64,000 bases of DNA from NCBI GenBank assembly GCA_024720975.1, contig JANJXX010000001.1:250811-314810 (forward strand). The letters are read 5' to 3'. Shown in pieces: positions 8,541 through 15,627 of this stretch. Source of the DNA: Candidatus Panguiarchaeum symbiosum. Lineage in GTDB: Archaea; Asgardarchaeota; Njordarchaeia; Njordarchaeales; Panguiarchaeaceae. A model generated the notes under the pieces. The model did not search any database. It was not told where the DNA came from and saw only the letters and a program-made list of their open reading frames with translations. Numbering within the stretch: the stretch's first letter is position 1; each line of letters starts with the position of its first letter. The position numbers and the translations under genes are program-made.

Positions 8541-10171
8541 GGCAGTATAGCAAGAACGTACTCCTGAATAAAGCGAATAATTATTGGTAGAAGACCTACT
8601 CTTCTTCTTTCAAATTCACGAAGAGAGAACTCTGTATATTCTCTTGCTCTCGCAATATCATGTTTCAATAATGCATCCGCGGCTACACCTAAGTACTCAA
8701 GTATCTGAAGCCTTATTGTCTCGGGAATATTTGCTTCGTAGGCATATTTTAATATGTAGTTGAGAACGAAACTCCCATCGCGCTTTTCTAGTAGATTCAG
8801 GAGAATTTCCTTTGCTGACTCTTCTAGTTGTTTTATGTTTATTGCTCTGAAATCCCTTATGATTTCATTTATAGCTCTATCTAAGCCTATTTCCTTGTAT
8901 ACCTCAGTGAGGTATGCCATGTTGTCCTTGTGAATCTTCACCTCTATTCCTATCATTTCTGTGGGTCGTAGTTCGTTTGCATATTTCTCAGCTAAGGAGG
9001 TAGGAATACTCTCGGGAAATTCATTAATGACAAACAAGAGACTTGAGGCAGAGTCTATTAGAAGCGGTGTTCGTATAATAGGATCAACCTTTGATAATTC
9101 ATCAAGGCAGTAACTTAAAAGTGCGCTCGTATAGTCAAAATCGCCATATTTAGCATAAATCCTTGAAAGTCTGTTGGCAATAAAAACCTCTGATGAAGAA
9201 TCCGTTTTTTGGAGATTAACTTTAATGTCATCGAGAAATGCTTGCACTTCCTTTCTATATCCAAATTTTAGGAGGATGTCTATTAGATCTGGTATTGTGG
9301 ACAGGAACTCCTTCTTGTATAAATTTTGAATTATCGATGATTTTATTTTCTTGCACAACGAGGATACCTCAGGCTGGTCTATTTTAGTCCCTCCAATAAG
9401 GTATATATGCAATGCATTTATCAACGCTCGTAGATGGTCTATTATTGATGTATCGGCCTGAACAAGCTGAAGTATCTGCTCTGCGAGCTCTTTTGTTTGG
9501 CCCTTGGTTTTATTAGCTAGCGCCAGAAACAATTCAGATAATATATATGCTTTCTTTTCCTTGGAGGCAAGAGGTAATAGGACTTTAACATCGATGCTTT
9601 CACCTTTTGCTATGGCCATCTTTACGAGTTTGACTATGGCTTCAACACGCTTGATCTCATAGGTTATTCTCTGAAGAAACTCTAAGGCTTTATTGAATCC
9701 ATAGAGTTCATATATAAAAGGTAATATCCTCGCTAGTGCTATTGAACGATCAGATCTATCTGGAATCTTTAGAGCGTACTCAATACTTTTATCTAAATAC
9801 TTCTTGGCCAGATCTTTATTATTTGCCCTCAGGAAAGCTTGAGACAGAATACCATATGCTAGCGCGGCATCAAAATCCCACTCGAATAACACATTAGCTT
9901 TCGAATCTATTTTGTTAGCAAGCTCAATAGACTTACTAATTTTATTCTGTGATAGGATTCCGGCTAATATTGCCAGTGTCATGCCCGATTCTTCCTTACT
10001 AAGAATGTCTTCACTTATGTGCTCTAACAATATCAATAAACCTGCCCATTTGATGTGCTCAAGTTCATCTGCAAGTTGCATTAAGATGAGTTTTTTCTTT
10101 CCTGCATCTTCTAGCTGATTGTACAATTTAACGAAGGTTGAAAGAATTTCTTCGTAAGCATTTGTTTCCAT
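8537..10171 (-). CDS. Large helical-repeat (TPR/HEAT-like) protein, unknown
   Basis: A 544-residue, almost entirely helical protein. Degenerate TPR-like units recur, for example DFDAALAYGILSQAFLRANNKDLAKKYLDKSIEYALKI near 95-130 and SRIYAKYGDFDYTSALLSYCLDEL near 330-355. No signal peptide or membrane span. ATG 10171 has AGGTGT upstream. It follows a small nuclease-fold gene by 11 bases, so the two are probably cotranscribed. It resembles the 635-residue helical protein at 34.5 kb in style rather than in clear sequence. Function unknown. Confidence 0.75.
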   Translation of the reverse strand: METNAYEEILSTFVKLYNQLEDAGKKKLILMQLADELEHIKWAGLLILLEHISEDILSKEESGMTLAILAGILSQNKISKSIELANKIDSKANVLFEWDFDAALAYGILSQAFLRANNKDLAKKYLDKSIEYALKIPDRSDRSIALARILPFIYELYGFNKALEFLQRITYEIKRVEAIVKLVKMAIAKGESIDVKVLLPLASKEKKAYILSELFLALANKTKGQTKELAEQILQLVQADTSIIDHLRALINALHIYLIGGTKIDQPEVSSLCKKIKSSIIQNLYKKEFLSTIPDLIDILLKFGYRKEVQAFLDDIKVNLQKTDSSSEVFIANRLSRIYAKYGDFDYTSALLSYCLDELSKVDPIIRTPLLIDSASSLLFVINEFPESIPTSLAEKYANELRPTEMIGIEVKIHKDNMAYLTEVYKEIGLDRAINEIIRDFRAINIKQLEESAKEILLNLLEKRDGSFVLNYILKYAYEANIPETIRLQILEYLGVAADALLKHDIARAREYTEFSLREFERRRVGLLPIIIRFIQEYVLAILP

Positions 10172-10182
10172 AGATTGAACAC

Positions 10183-10626
10183 CTATTCAAGGAAAAGGAT
10201 TTTTCTAATTCGGTGCTCCTCTTCACTTGAAATGCCTTCCAAATCGTCATTTTGATAAACAAGCTTGAATTCATAGTTATATATGAACATCGAAATTCCA
10301 TCCGTTAAAACGACGTACCAAGGCCTCAGAATTTGAATATACGGTAATACTAAAAGCTTCTCAAAGCGCCCCCTAACTGTTGGATCTCTAATGTTTACCT
10401 CTGGATCCATAACCTCAACAACAACGACAGGAAAATTATTATGGACCCAAACAAGATCGGGTTGTAGTTCATTATAATTATCCATAACTATTAGATTGCT
10501 GCGCGGAACACCAGATTTTTCAAAGTACATCTGAAAGAGAGCAACAATAAAATCGTGCTTTCTGTTTTCCGTTTTTACAATTCTCGCGATTTTCCTAAGG
10601 GATAAACTTTCTATCATAACAAACAC
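10183..10626 (-). CDS. Small PD-(D/E)XK-type protein similar to type I restriction R-subunit N-termini
   Basis: A 147-residue protein resembling the HSDR_N module. The pattern LIVMDNYNELQPDLVWVHNNFPVVVVEVMDPE gives a plausible PD-(D/E)XK core (D in QPDLVW, E in VEVMD), although the usual ExK lysine is replaced, so catalysis is doubtful. The tail YIQILRPWYVVLTDGISMFIYNY is also typical of the family. No helicase or modification genes lie nearby, so this is not an intact restriction system. Start is GTG 10626 or ATG 10617. Confidence 0.6.
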   Translation of the reverse strand: MFVMIESLSLRKIARIVKTENRKHDFIVALFQMYFEKSGVPRSNLIVMDNYNELQPDLVWVHNNFPVVVVEVMDPEVNIRDPTVRGRFEKLLVLPYIQILRPWYVVLTDGISMFIYNYEFKLVYQNDDLEGISSEEEHRIRKILFLE

Positions 10627-10667
10627 GGGATCTAGTTTGCTTAAGCGATCAGGTCATAGCAGAGTAG

Positions 10668-10776
10668 TGGGCCCGGCGGGATTTGAACCCGCGACACAGG
10701 GCTTAGGAGGCCCTCGCGCTTTCAGATTCAACAAATTTTATCAACATAGTAATTATCCTGGCTGCGCTACGGGCCC
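10668..10776 (-). tRNA. tRNA-Arg (CCT) with a 34-nt intron in the D-loop
   Basis: On the minus strand a full cloverleaf folds: acceptor GGGCCCG/CGGGCCC, D-stem GCGC/GCGC, anticodon stem AGGGC/GCCCT with loop CTCCTAA (anticodon CCT), and T-arm GCGGG-TTCAAAT-CCCGC. The D-loop is 44 bases instead of about 10, implying a non-canonical intron of about 34 bases at roughly 10720-10753. Without it the tRNA is 75 nt including the discriminator A. Exact splice points are ambiguous by a few bases. Confidence 0.9.
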
Positions 10777-10806
10777 TCGCATTTTTTGGGTCATAAAAAT
10801 CCATGG

Positions 10807-10878
10807 TGGAGGGGGCGGGATTCGAACCCGCGGCCTCAGGCTTGCCATGCCTGCGAGATACCTCTACTCCACCCCTCC
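10807..10878 (-). tRNA. tRNA-Ala (GGC), lacking the usual G3:U70 pair
   Basis: The minus strand folds into a 72-nt tRNA: acceptor GGAGGGG/CCCCTCC, D-arm GAGT-AGAGGTA-TCTC, anticodon stem CAGGC/GCCTG with loop ATGGCAA, T-arm GCGGG-TTCGAAT-CCCGC, discriminator A. With the invariant T33 the anticodon is GGC (alanine). Position 3:70 is A:U rather than the near-universal alanine identity pair G:U. CCA follows the discriminator directly in the DNA, unusual for this gene set. It lies about 30 bases upstream of tRNA-Arg(CCT). Confidence 0.85.
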
Positions 10879-11074
10879 TCCTTTTTGTTTTGATCCCAGT
10901 TGAATTAGACTATATCTACTATTTAGTGATTTAAAAATATTTCATGTCACCCACGACTCCTTTTGCAAACAAATTAAAGCCGCTTTTTAATTCTCCATAA
11001 GGACCAGAATTTGTTCAATAACTTTGAGTAAATTCTTTCTAAGATTTTGAGAAGGAGTTAATTAAACCGCTGAG

Positions 11075-11148
11075 TGGGCCCGGGCGGATTCGAACCGCCG
11101 ACCGTCCGGTTATGAGCCGGACGCTCTACCTGGCTGAGCTACGGGCCC
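11075..11148 (-). tRNA. tRNA with anticodon CAT (Met elongator or Ile2)
   Basis: Minus-strand cloverleaf of 74 nt: acceptor GGGCCCG/CGGGCCC, D-arm with GCTC/GAGC, anticodon stem TCCGG/CCGGA around CTCATAA, T-arm GGCGG-TTCGAAT-CCGCC, A discriminator. It lacks initiator features. The GGGCCCG acceptor is more like archaeal tRNA-Ile2 (whose C34 is modified to agmatidine) than elongator Met, but sequence alone does not settle this. No intron. The preceding 195-base spacer from 10879 is AT-rich and shows no gene. Confidence 0.92.
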
Positions 11149-11217
11149 TATTTTCAAGCGCTACCAGACATTATCCATAAGAGTAACATAATTCAATACA
11201 CTTTTTTTAAAAATTTG

Positions 11218-13110
11218 CTATATCCTGAGGCTTTTGACAATTTCTATACCTTTTTCATTAGCTTCTGCTATTATCAAGTCGTATGATTGCAGATCAAGAA
11301 CACTGAAGTATCCTATTGTCGGAACTATACCTATGTCTCTTTGCCATGCAGTCAAACCCTCAAAGCTTCCTGCCGTTAATACAACTGTTCCTCGATGCCG
11401 TGCGTGACTTGATATATGTACGTGACCCATCAGTAGAATGTCAGGTTCCTCCTCTATTACCAAATGATCTTCTTGAGTAGGGGCTTGTGGTATCAATCCC
11501 CATTGGGGGCATAAGTGTCTCCACCTCAGTAGTTCCGTCGTTACCTCATGTACATTTTCAAGTTTGACTCCAAATAAGCCCGCTATTCGCTCCAGACCCT
11601 GACCATGGTATAATAATATTTTCACCCCATGTATTTCTACCATCGCGGGATTAGAAAGAATTTGCACTGTTGAGAGGTCATAGAGAGCATCTGCAAATTT
11701 TTCGCTGATTGGGGGCTGTGGAATAAATCTCGTAGAAGCATCATGATTCCCGGGTATTGCTATTACCAGCTTGTCGTCTGGTATTTTACTTAGGTACTCT
11801 GCCAGAATTCTATACTGACTCTTTTGGTCAAATATTGCAAGTTCATCCTTTTGTTGAGGATATATCCCAACACCATCTACAAGATCTCCAACAAGGATTA
11901 TGTATTCGATTTCTCCTGCTATTTCATTTAATTCTGGGCTTTTTGTCTCTCCCCTCAGGAATTCTATGAGCCGCTCAAATCGATCCTTCATAAATTGCTT
12001 ACTGCCTACGTGTAGATCTGCTGCTACTAGTATTTTCGTTGGTTCAGTCGATTTATTGCGGGTCCTCACTCTAGGTAAGTCGGGAAATATTATATTAGAG
12101 GCAATGACAAACCTTTCTGACTTTACTGATTTTATTTCAACTGCGATAACCGTATCTTCTAGTATTCTATCAAATTTTGCTTTAAGATCCGGATCAGCGT
12201 CGAAAGGTACATATATTTTGAACCTAGAGTATGTGTCATCACCGACGATTAACCCTCCTTTACCATTCTTAGCTATTTCCTTTGAGTCTACCATAATCAC
12301 TACATACGTATCCTGATACTCACCCGGCTTCAGGTCTAAACTTTCTATGATGCGTCCGCCTACATTCTTCTCAAGAATTTTTAGAAGTTTCTCATATCGA
12401 CTGAGGAAATATGCTCTGAAAGCTTCTGGGGAGTCACTTAAATTATACCAAGGAACTGTTTTTACAATTCTAACCGATGCTTTAATTTGATCACGTTTCT
12501 TAGAGAATGCTGCTTTATCAGTCCCGACAGTTTCTACTGCTTTTTCTTGAATTGCCTCAATAGACGCAGCCCTAAGTTTTTCAGTCGAATCTTCCTCGCG
12601 AATATGAGCATTGAAAATTTTATTTAAAGGTTCCTCGTAAGATGCCTCCGGTTGACGCTGCTTTGATGCTAATACATTTTCTTTAACCCGCCCGCGAGTT
12701 TCAACGCTGAATTCCAGTACCTGTTGAGGGGTCTGCTCCATTTGATGTAATATTGATTTGCAGCTGGCTTCTGTTTCTCGCCCATGTTTCTTATTTTCCC
12801 TCTTTGTTGCCTTTTCTAATATTTCGCTAATACCAATCATTGGAGATTTGGTTCGCGTCTTGGGTAGAGCTCGAGATTCATACAACACCGATTTTATTGC
12901 ATCTTGAACGTAGCTCTTATCTATGACTGAAATATTATGTCTTTCTACACGATAGGCCAGTTGTTTCATTATTTCTTCAAAAAGACTCTTGGGAAGAATT
13001 TCAAACATCACTGAAAGTATGTTTAAAGCGTCTGGTGTTATGTTTGTCTTTAGTTTTTCAAATACTATTTCTAGTATACTCAGAGCGCACTTTGAAAGCT
13101 TGCTTACCAA
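11218..13110 (-). CDS. polB: DNA polymerase D small subunit (DP1), 3'-5' proofreading exonuclease
   Basis: DP1 is the exonuclease subunit of archaeal family-D DNA polymerase. Residues 1-75 match the N-terminal helical domain. A long, variable, charged linker runs to about 210. An OB-like domain follows (about 255-345), then the calcineurin-like exonuclease: ADLHVGSKQF (364-373), VGDLVDGVGIYPQQ (407-420), IPGNHDASTR, LLYHGQGL and MGHVHISSHARHRGTVVLTAG. All metal ligands appear intact. Start is TTG 13110 with GAGGG upstream. Length (630) is at the long end because of the linker. The catalytic DP2 gene is not in the window. Confidence 0.95.
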   Translation of the reverse strand: MVSKLSKCALSILEIVFEKLKTNITPDALNILSVMFEILPKSLFEEIMKQLAYRVERHNISVIDKSYVQDAIKSVLYESRALPKTRTKSPMIGISEILEKATKRENKKHGRETEASCKSILHQMEQTPQQVLEFSVETRGRVKENVLASKQRQPEASYEEPLNKIFNAHIREEDSTEKLRAASIEAIQEKAVETVGTDKAAFSKKRDQIKASVRIVKTVPWYNLSDSPEAFRAYFLSRYEKLLKILEKNVGGRIIESLDLKPGEYQDTYVVIMVDSKEIAKNGKGGLIVGDDTYSRFKIYVPFDADPDLKAKFDRILEDTVIAVEIKSVKSERFVIASNIIFPDLPRVRTRNKSTEPTKILVAADLHVGSKQFMKDRFERLIEFLRGETKSPELNEIAGEIEYIILVGDLVDGVGIYPQQKDELAIFDQKSQYRILAEYLSKIPDDKLVIAIPGNHDASTRFIPQPPISEKFADALYDLSTVQILSNPAMVEIHGVKILLYHGQGLERIAGLFGVKLENVHEVTTELLRWRHLCPQWGLIPQAPTQEDHLVIEEEPDILLMGHVHISSHARHRGTVVLTAGSFEGLTAWQRDIGIVPTIGYFSVLDLQSYDLIIAEANEKGIEIVKSLRI

Positions 13111-13266
13111 AATTTTCCCTCGGTCTTATTTCTTTGTCTATTCGTCTTATTAGGAAAATATGCGTCTTAATACAATCCTTCATCTTAGCCCATTTCAACT
13201 CTAAATTGTTATTACCAAACAAGAGGATCCTCATCTGAGATTTTCTGATCGGTTGCGATATAAGAA

Positions 13267-13338
13267 GCCCGGGGCGGGATTTGAACCCGCGACCTCGGGA
13301 TTACAAATCCCGCGCTCTAACCGCTGAGCTACCCGGGC
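13267..13338 (-). tRNA. tRNA-Thr (TGT)
   Basis: Minus-strand 72-nt cloverleaf: acceptor GCCCGGG/CCCGGGC, D-arm GCTC/GAGC, anticodon stem CGGGA/TCCCG with loop TTTGTAA (anticodon TGT), T-arm GCGGG-TTCAAAT-CCCGC. No intron. Only 26 bases separate it from tRNA-Ile(GAT) upstream on the same strand, suggesting a shared transcript. Confidence 0.95.
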
Positions 13339-13364
13339 AATGGTCTTTCTTAAGAGAATTTTAG

Positions 13365-13454
13365 TGGGCCCGGCCGGACTCGAACCGGCATAAGGTTAAC
13401 CCTGTTGTCCTTCCGGTTATCAGCCGGACGCGCTAGCCACTACGCTACGGGCCC
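13365..13454 (-). tRNA. tRNA-Ile (GAT) with a ~17-nt intron in the variable region
   Basis: Minus-strand tRNA: acceptor GGGCCCG/CGGGCCC, D-arm GCGT...GCGC, anticodon stem TCCGG/CCGGA with loop CTGATAA (GAT), T-arm GCCGG-TTCGAGT-CCGGC. Between the anticodon stem and T-stem are 22 bases (13390-13411) instead of the usual 5. Isoleucine tRNAs have short variable loops, so a non-canonical intron of about 17 bases is inferred; an AAGG/CCTT pairing brackets it. A class II variable arm is the alternative but would not fit an Ile anticodon. Confidence 0.9.
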
Positions 13455-13529
13455 CTACATGTTGATACTCTCCAAAAATAACAGTATACTAGTACTTCAA
13501 TTTTAAAAATGAGGGACGATGCAAGTAAC

Positions 13530-14009
13530 TTAAACTCTCCTACCTCGCCGTCCTCCAGGTCTTCTAATAGAATCATGAGGAATTGGCGTTACGTCATCTA
13601 TGGAAATTATTTGCAGCCCCGCTCTTGCAATTGATTTTATCGCTGCTGCAGCAGATGCTGAATTTATGTTTGGAGAGCGATTACCTCCTCTTCCTCGAAG
13701 TTTTATCATAACTTTTGATATTCCAAGCTCTCTTGCTCTCTGGGCCGCGTGACGTCCGACCATTAGTGCTACCCAAGGTGTCGGCTCATCCCTCGCAGTT
13801 TCTGCGAATAGACCACCAGAGGCACGTGCTATTGATATTGCACCCGTTGCATCTGTTATCGTCAGCAATGTGTTGTTTTTATGGCAGAATAAGTATGCTA
13901 TCCCAATTTTTAGTGGATCCGCTGGGAGAGCTGCTACCTCAGCCTTCGCTTCCGCTTCTTCGGGAGTCTTTTTTACCTCTTCTTCGCTTTCTTCGGCATT
14001 CTCAGACAT
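13530..14009 (-). CDS. rps11: 30S ribosomal protein uS11 (S11)
   Basis: Platform protein of the small subunit. The conserved core starts near residue 33 (KIGIAYLFCHKNNTLLTITDATG) and continues ARASGGLFAETARDEPTPWVALMVGRHAAQRARELG, KLRGRGGNRSPNINSASAAAAIKSIARAGLQI and the C-terminal PIPHDSIRRPGGRRGRRV. The first 30 residues form an acidic extension rich in Glu. A TATA-like TATTTATAACGG lies about 55 bases upstream on the minus strand, so it may have its own promoter even though uS9 is just upstream. Confidence 0.95.
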   Translation of the reverse strand: MSENAEESEEEVKKTPEEAEAKAEVAALPADPLKIGIAYLFCHKNNTLLTITDATGAISIARASGGLFAETARDEPTPWVALMVGRHAAQRARELGISKVMIKLRGRGGNRSPNINSASAAAAIKSIARAGLQIISIDDVTPIPHDSIRRPGGRRGRRV

Positions 14010-14091
14010 GTAATCCTCACACTAGCAGTAGTTTTGACTTATACAATATTGTATGTTTAGCCGTTATAAATACTAGCCTTTGGAGGATTAG

Positions 14092-14505
14092 CTATCTGTA
14101 GCTTGTTTGGAATCTGGCACGCGCCCCCGGACCGCCAAATTTTTTCATTTCTTTCTGTCTGGTATCCTCAACTAGCAAGTATCTGTCGTACCATCTGAAA
14201 AGTTTTTCTAGACGTGGATCCTGGAAGTATTTAACAACAGCTCTAGCAATAGCACACCTGGCAGCATATAACTGCGAGACTAAACCCCCTCCTCTTACTT
14301 TCACTCTCACATCTATCTGCTGGGCTAATTTTCCTATCAATAGCAAGGGTTCAAGCACTAATAGGCGCAGGTATTTATTTTCTATGAATGTAACTCGCTT
14401 TCCATTAATTCTCACGACTCCCGTTCCGGGTGTTATTATACAGCGGGCTCTTGCTGTTTTTCTTGTAGCACTTGCCAAGATTGCACTAACTGTTGTTGTA
14501 CTCAT
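14092..14505 (-). CDS. rps9: 30S ribosomal protein uS9 (S9)
   Basis: Small-subunit protein whose C-terminal tail reaches the P-site tRNA. The family motifs SATRKTARARCIITPGTGVVRINGK, VRVKVRGGGLVSQLYAARCAIARAVV and the terminal GGPGARARFQTSYR (ending in the invariant basic-SYR/KR tail) are clear. ATG 14505 is preferred because AAGGTGG sits 5 bases before it. The THUMP-protein stop lies about 10 bases upstream, so the two are translationally close. Order uS9 then uS11 is unusual for archaea. Confidence 0.95.
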   Translation of the reverse strand: MSTTTVSAILASATRKTARARCIITPGTGVVRINGKRVTFIENKYLRLLVLEPLLLIGKLAQQIDVRVKVRGGGLVSQLYAARCAIARAVVKYFQDPRLEKLFRWYDRYLLVEDTRQKEMKKFGGPGARARFQTSYR

Positions 14506-14515
14506 TGCATCCACC

Positions 14516-15565
14516 TTACCTTCGGCTTAAACGCAATATTCGTGATGGGATACCCATTACTGCTATGTCAATGACTTTTTCTGCCTTATTAAAGACAAAA
14601 TCTACATCGATATCCGCTCTTACTATTAAGACTGCTTCCTCCCAAGTATCGTTATTAGTTAGTAGACAGTTCACTCTGTTCAGGACCTCTCTTTGTTTTT
14701 CTTTTCCAGGAAACAGGAGCGTTAAATTAGAAAGCAGTGCACTTACTGAAACCGATCGCAGGCTTTCAATTGATTGCATGCGTATTTCTCTATATTTTAT
14801 TTTCGTTGTTTTGCATTCGTCTGAAAAACAGAAGACCTCTACCATTTGTTTTCTCCAGCTTTTAGCCACTAGATCAAGAATCTTTTGATAATCAACATTC
14901 AGTAAGTTGACGATTGCTGATTCTAAGATCCGCTCTTTTTGCGGTTCTTGATTAAAGAATTCAAATGCTGATTCACAAATTCCAGCATGGAAGATTTCAC
15001 CAATCCCTGTTACTTTGTTACAGCATAGAGTCGCAAGCCTATTTACAGCCTCTGTGACTGTGTTCATTTCATTCTTGAAAAGTTTAATTGCTGGAACGAA
15101 CTTATTCCGAACGATAAAAGCTGCAATTTCTAGCTCTGGGGATTTTAAATCGACAGCTGGCCGCTTTTGAGTATCCTCTAAAAATCTATCTATGACTCCT
15201 TGACCAACTAATCGCCCAACGACTTTTTTGTCGATATCCGTAGTTTTAGGAACAACAGCGAAGGATTTTTCAAAGCTGAATATATCCGGCCATGGAATGC
15301 TTTTAGACAGTTGGTATAAGTCCTCAATACTTTCGCATTCTTCAACCTTTGGTGCGAAATATAAGTTAATCACTGCTCGAGAGAACAAGGAAAGCAGTGT
15401 CGCATCTTCACTGATATCATCACTTTTAACGAGGAGTAGATTGGGCGTCAAATCGAAAACTTCTCTCTGACCTAATATCCTGCGGATTTCTCTTTCGACG
15501 AGTTTGCTTGTACCTGGAATTATCTCTAGGCACAGAAACATAGAGACATCACAGATTAATCTCAT
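14516..15565 (-). CDS. THUMP-domain protein with a degenerate methyltransferase-like C-terminus
   Basis: Residues 1-165 match the NFLD/THUMP RNA-binding region of archaeal tRNA methyltransferases such as Trm14 and Trm-G10: FLCLEIIPGTSKLVEREIRRIL, SIEDLYQLSKSIPWPDIF, SFAVVPKTTD, VGRLVGQGVIDRFLEDTQKRPAVDLKSPELEI. A Rossmann methyltransferase should follow, but no DPxCGSG SAM-binding motif or NPPY catalytic motif is visible. The final DVDFVFNKAEKVIDIAVMG still resembles the closing strands of those enzymes. It reads as a tRNA-binding paralog that has lost catalysis, though a diverged activity is possible. It is cotranscribed with uS9. Confidence 0.7.
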   Translation of the reverse strand: MRLICDVSMFLCLEIIPGTSKLVEREIRRILGQREVFDLTPNLLLVKSDDISEDATLLSLFSRAVINLYFAPKVEECESIEDLYQLSKSIPWPDIFSFEKSFAVVPKTTDIDKKVVGRLVGQGVIDRFLEDTQKRPAVDLKSPELEIAAFIVRNKFVPAIKLFKNEMNTVTEAVNRLATLCCNKVTGIGEIFHAGICESAFEFFNQEPQKERILESAIVNLLNVDYQKILDLVAKSWRKQMVEVFCFSDECKTTKIKYREIRMQSIESLRSVSVSALLSNLTLLFPGKEKQREVLNRVNCLLTNNDTWEEAVLIVRADIDVDFVFNKAEKVIDIAVMGIPSRILRLSRR

Positions 15566-15627
15566 GTTAACAAGAAAGAAAAGAATAAGAATTATAGTAA
15601 TTTGGAAAGTAGTCTTGACTTGGTGCT

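Noticed and set aside
10637-10903. 88-codon open frame on the plus strand
   Set aside because: It runs antisense across two tRNA genes; such frames are a by-product of GC-rich tRNA sequence.
13058-13234. Minus-strand frame of about 58 codons starting MRILLFGNNN upstream of DP1
   Set aside because: Overlaps the DP1 start out of frame, no ribosome-binding site and no family resemblance.
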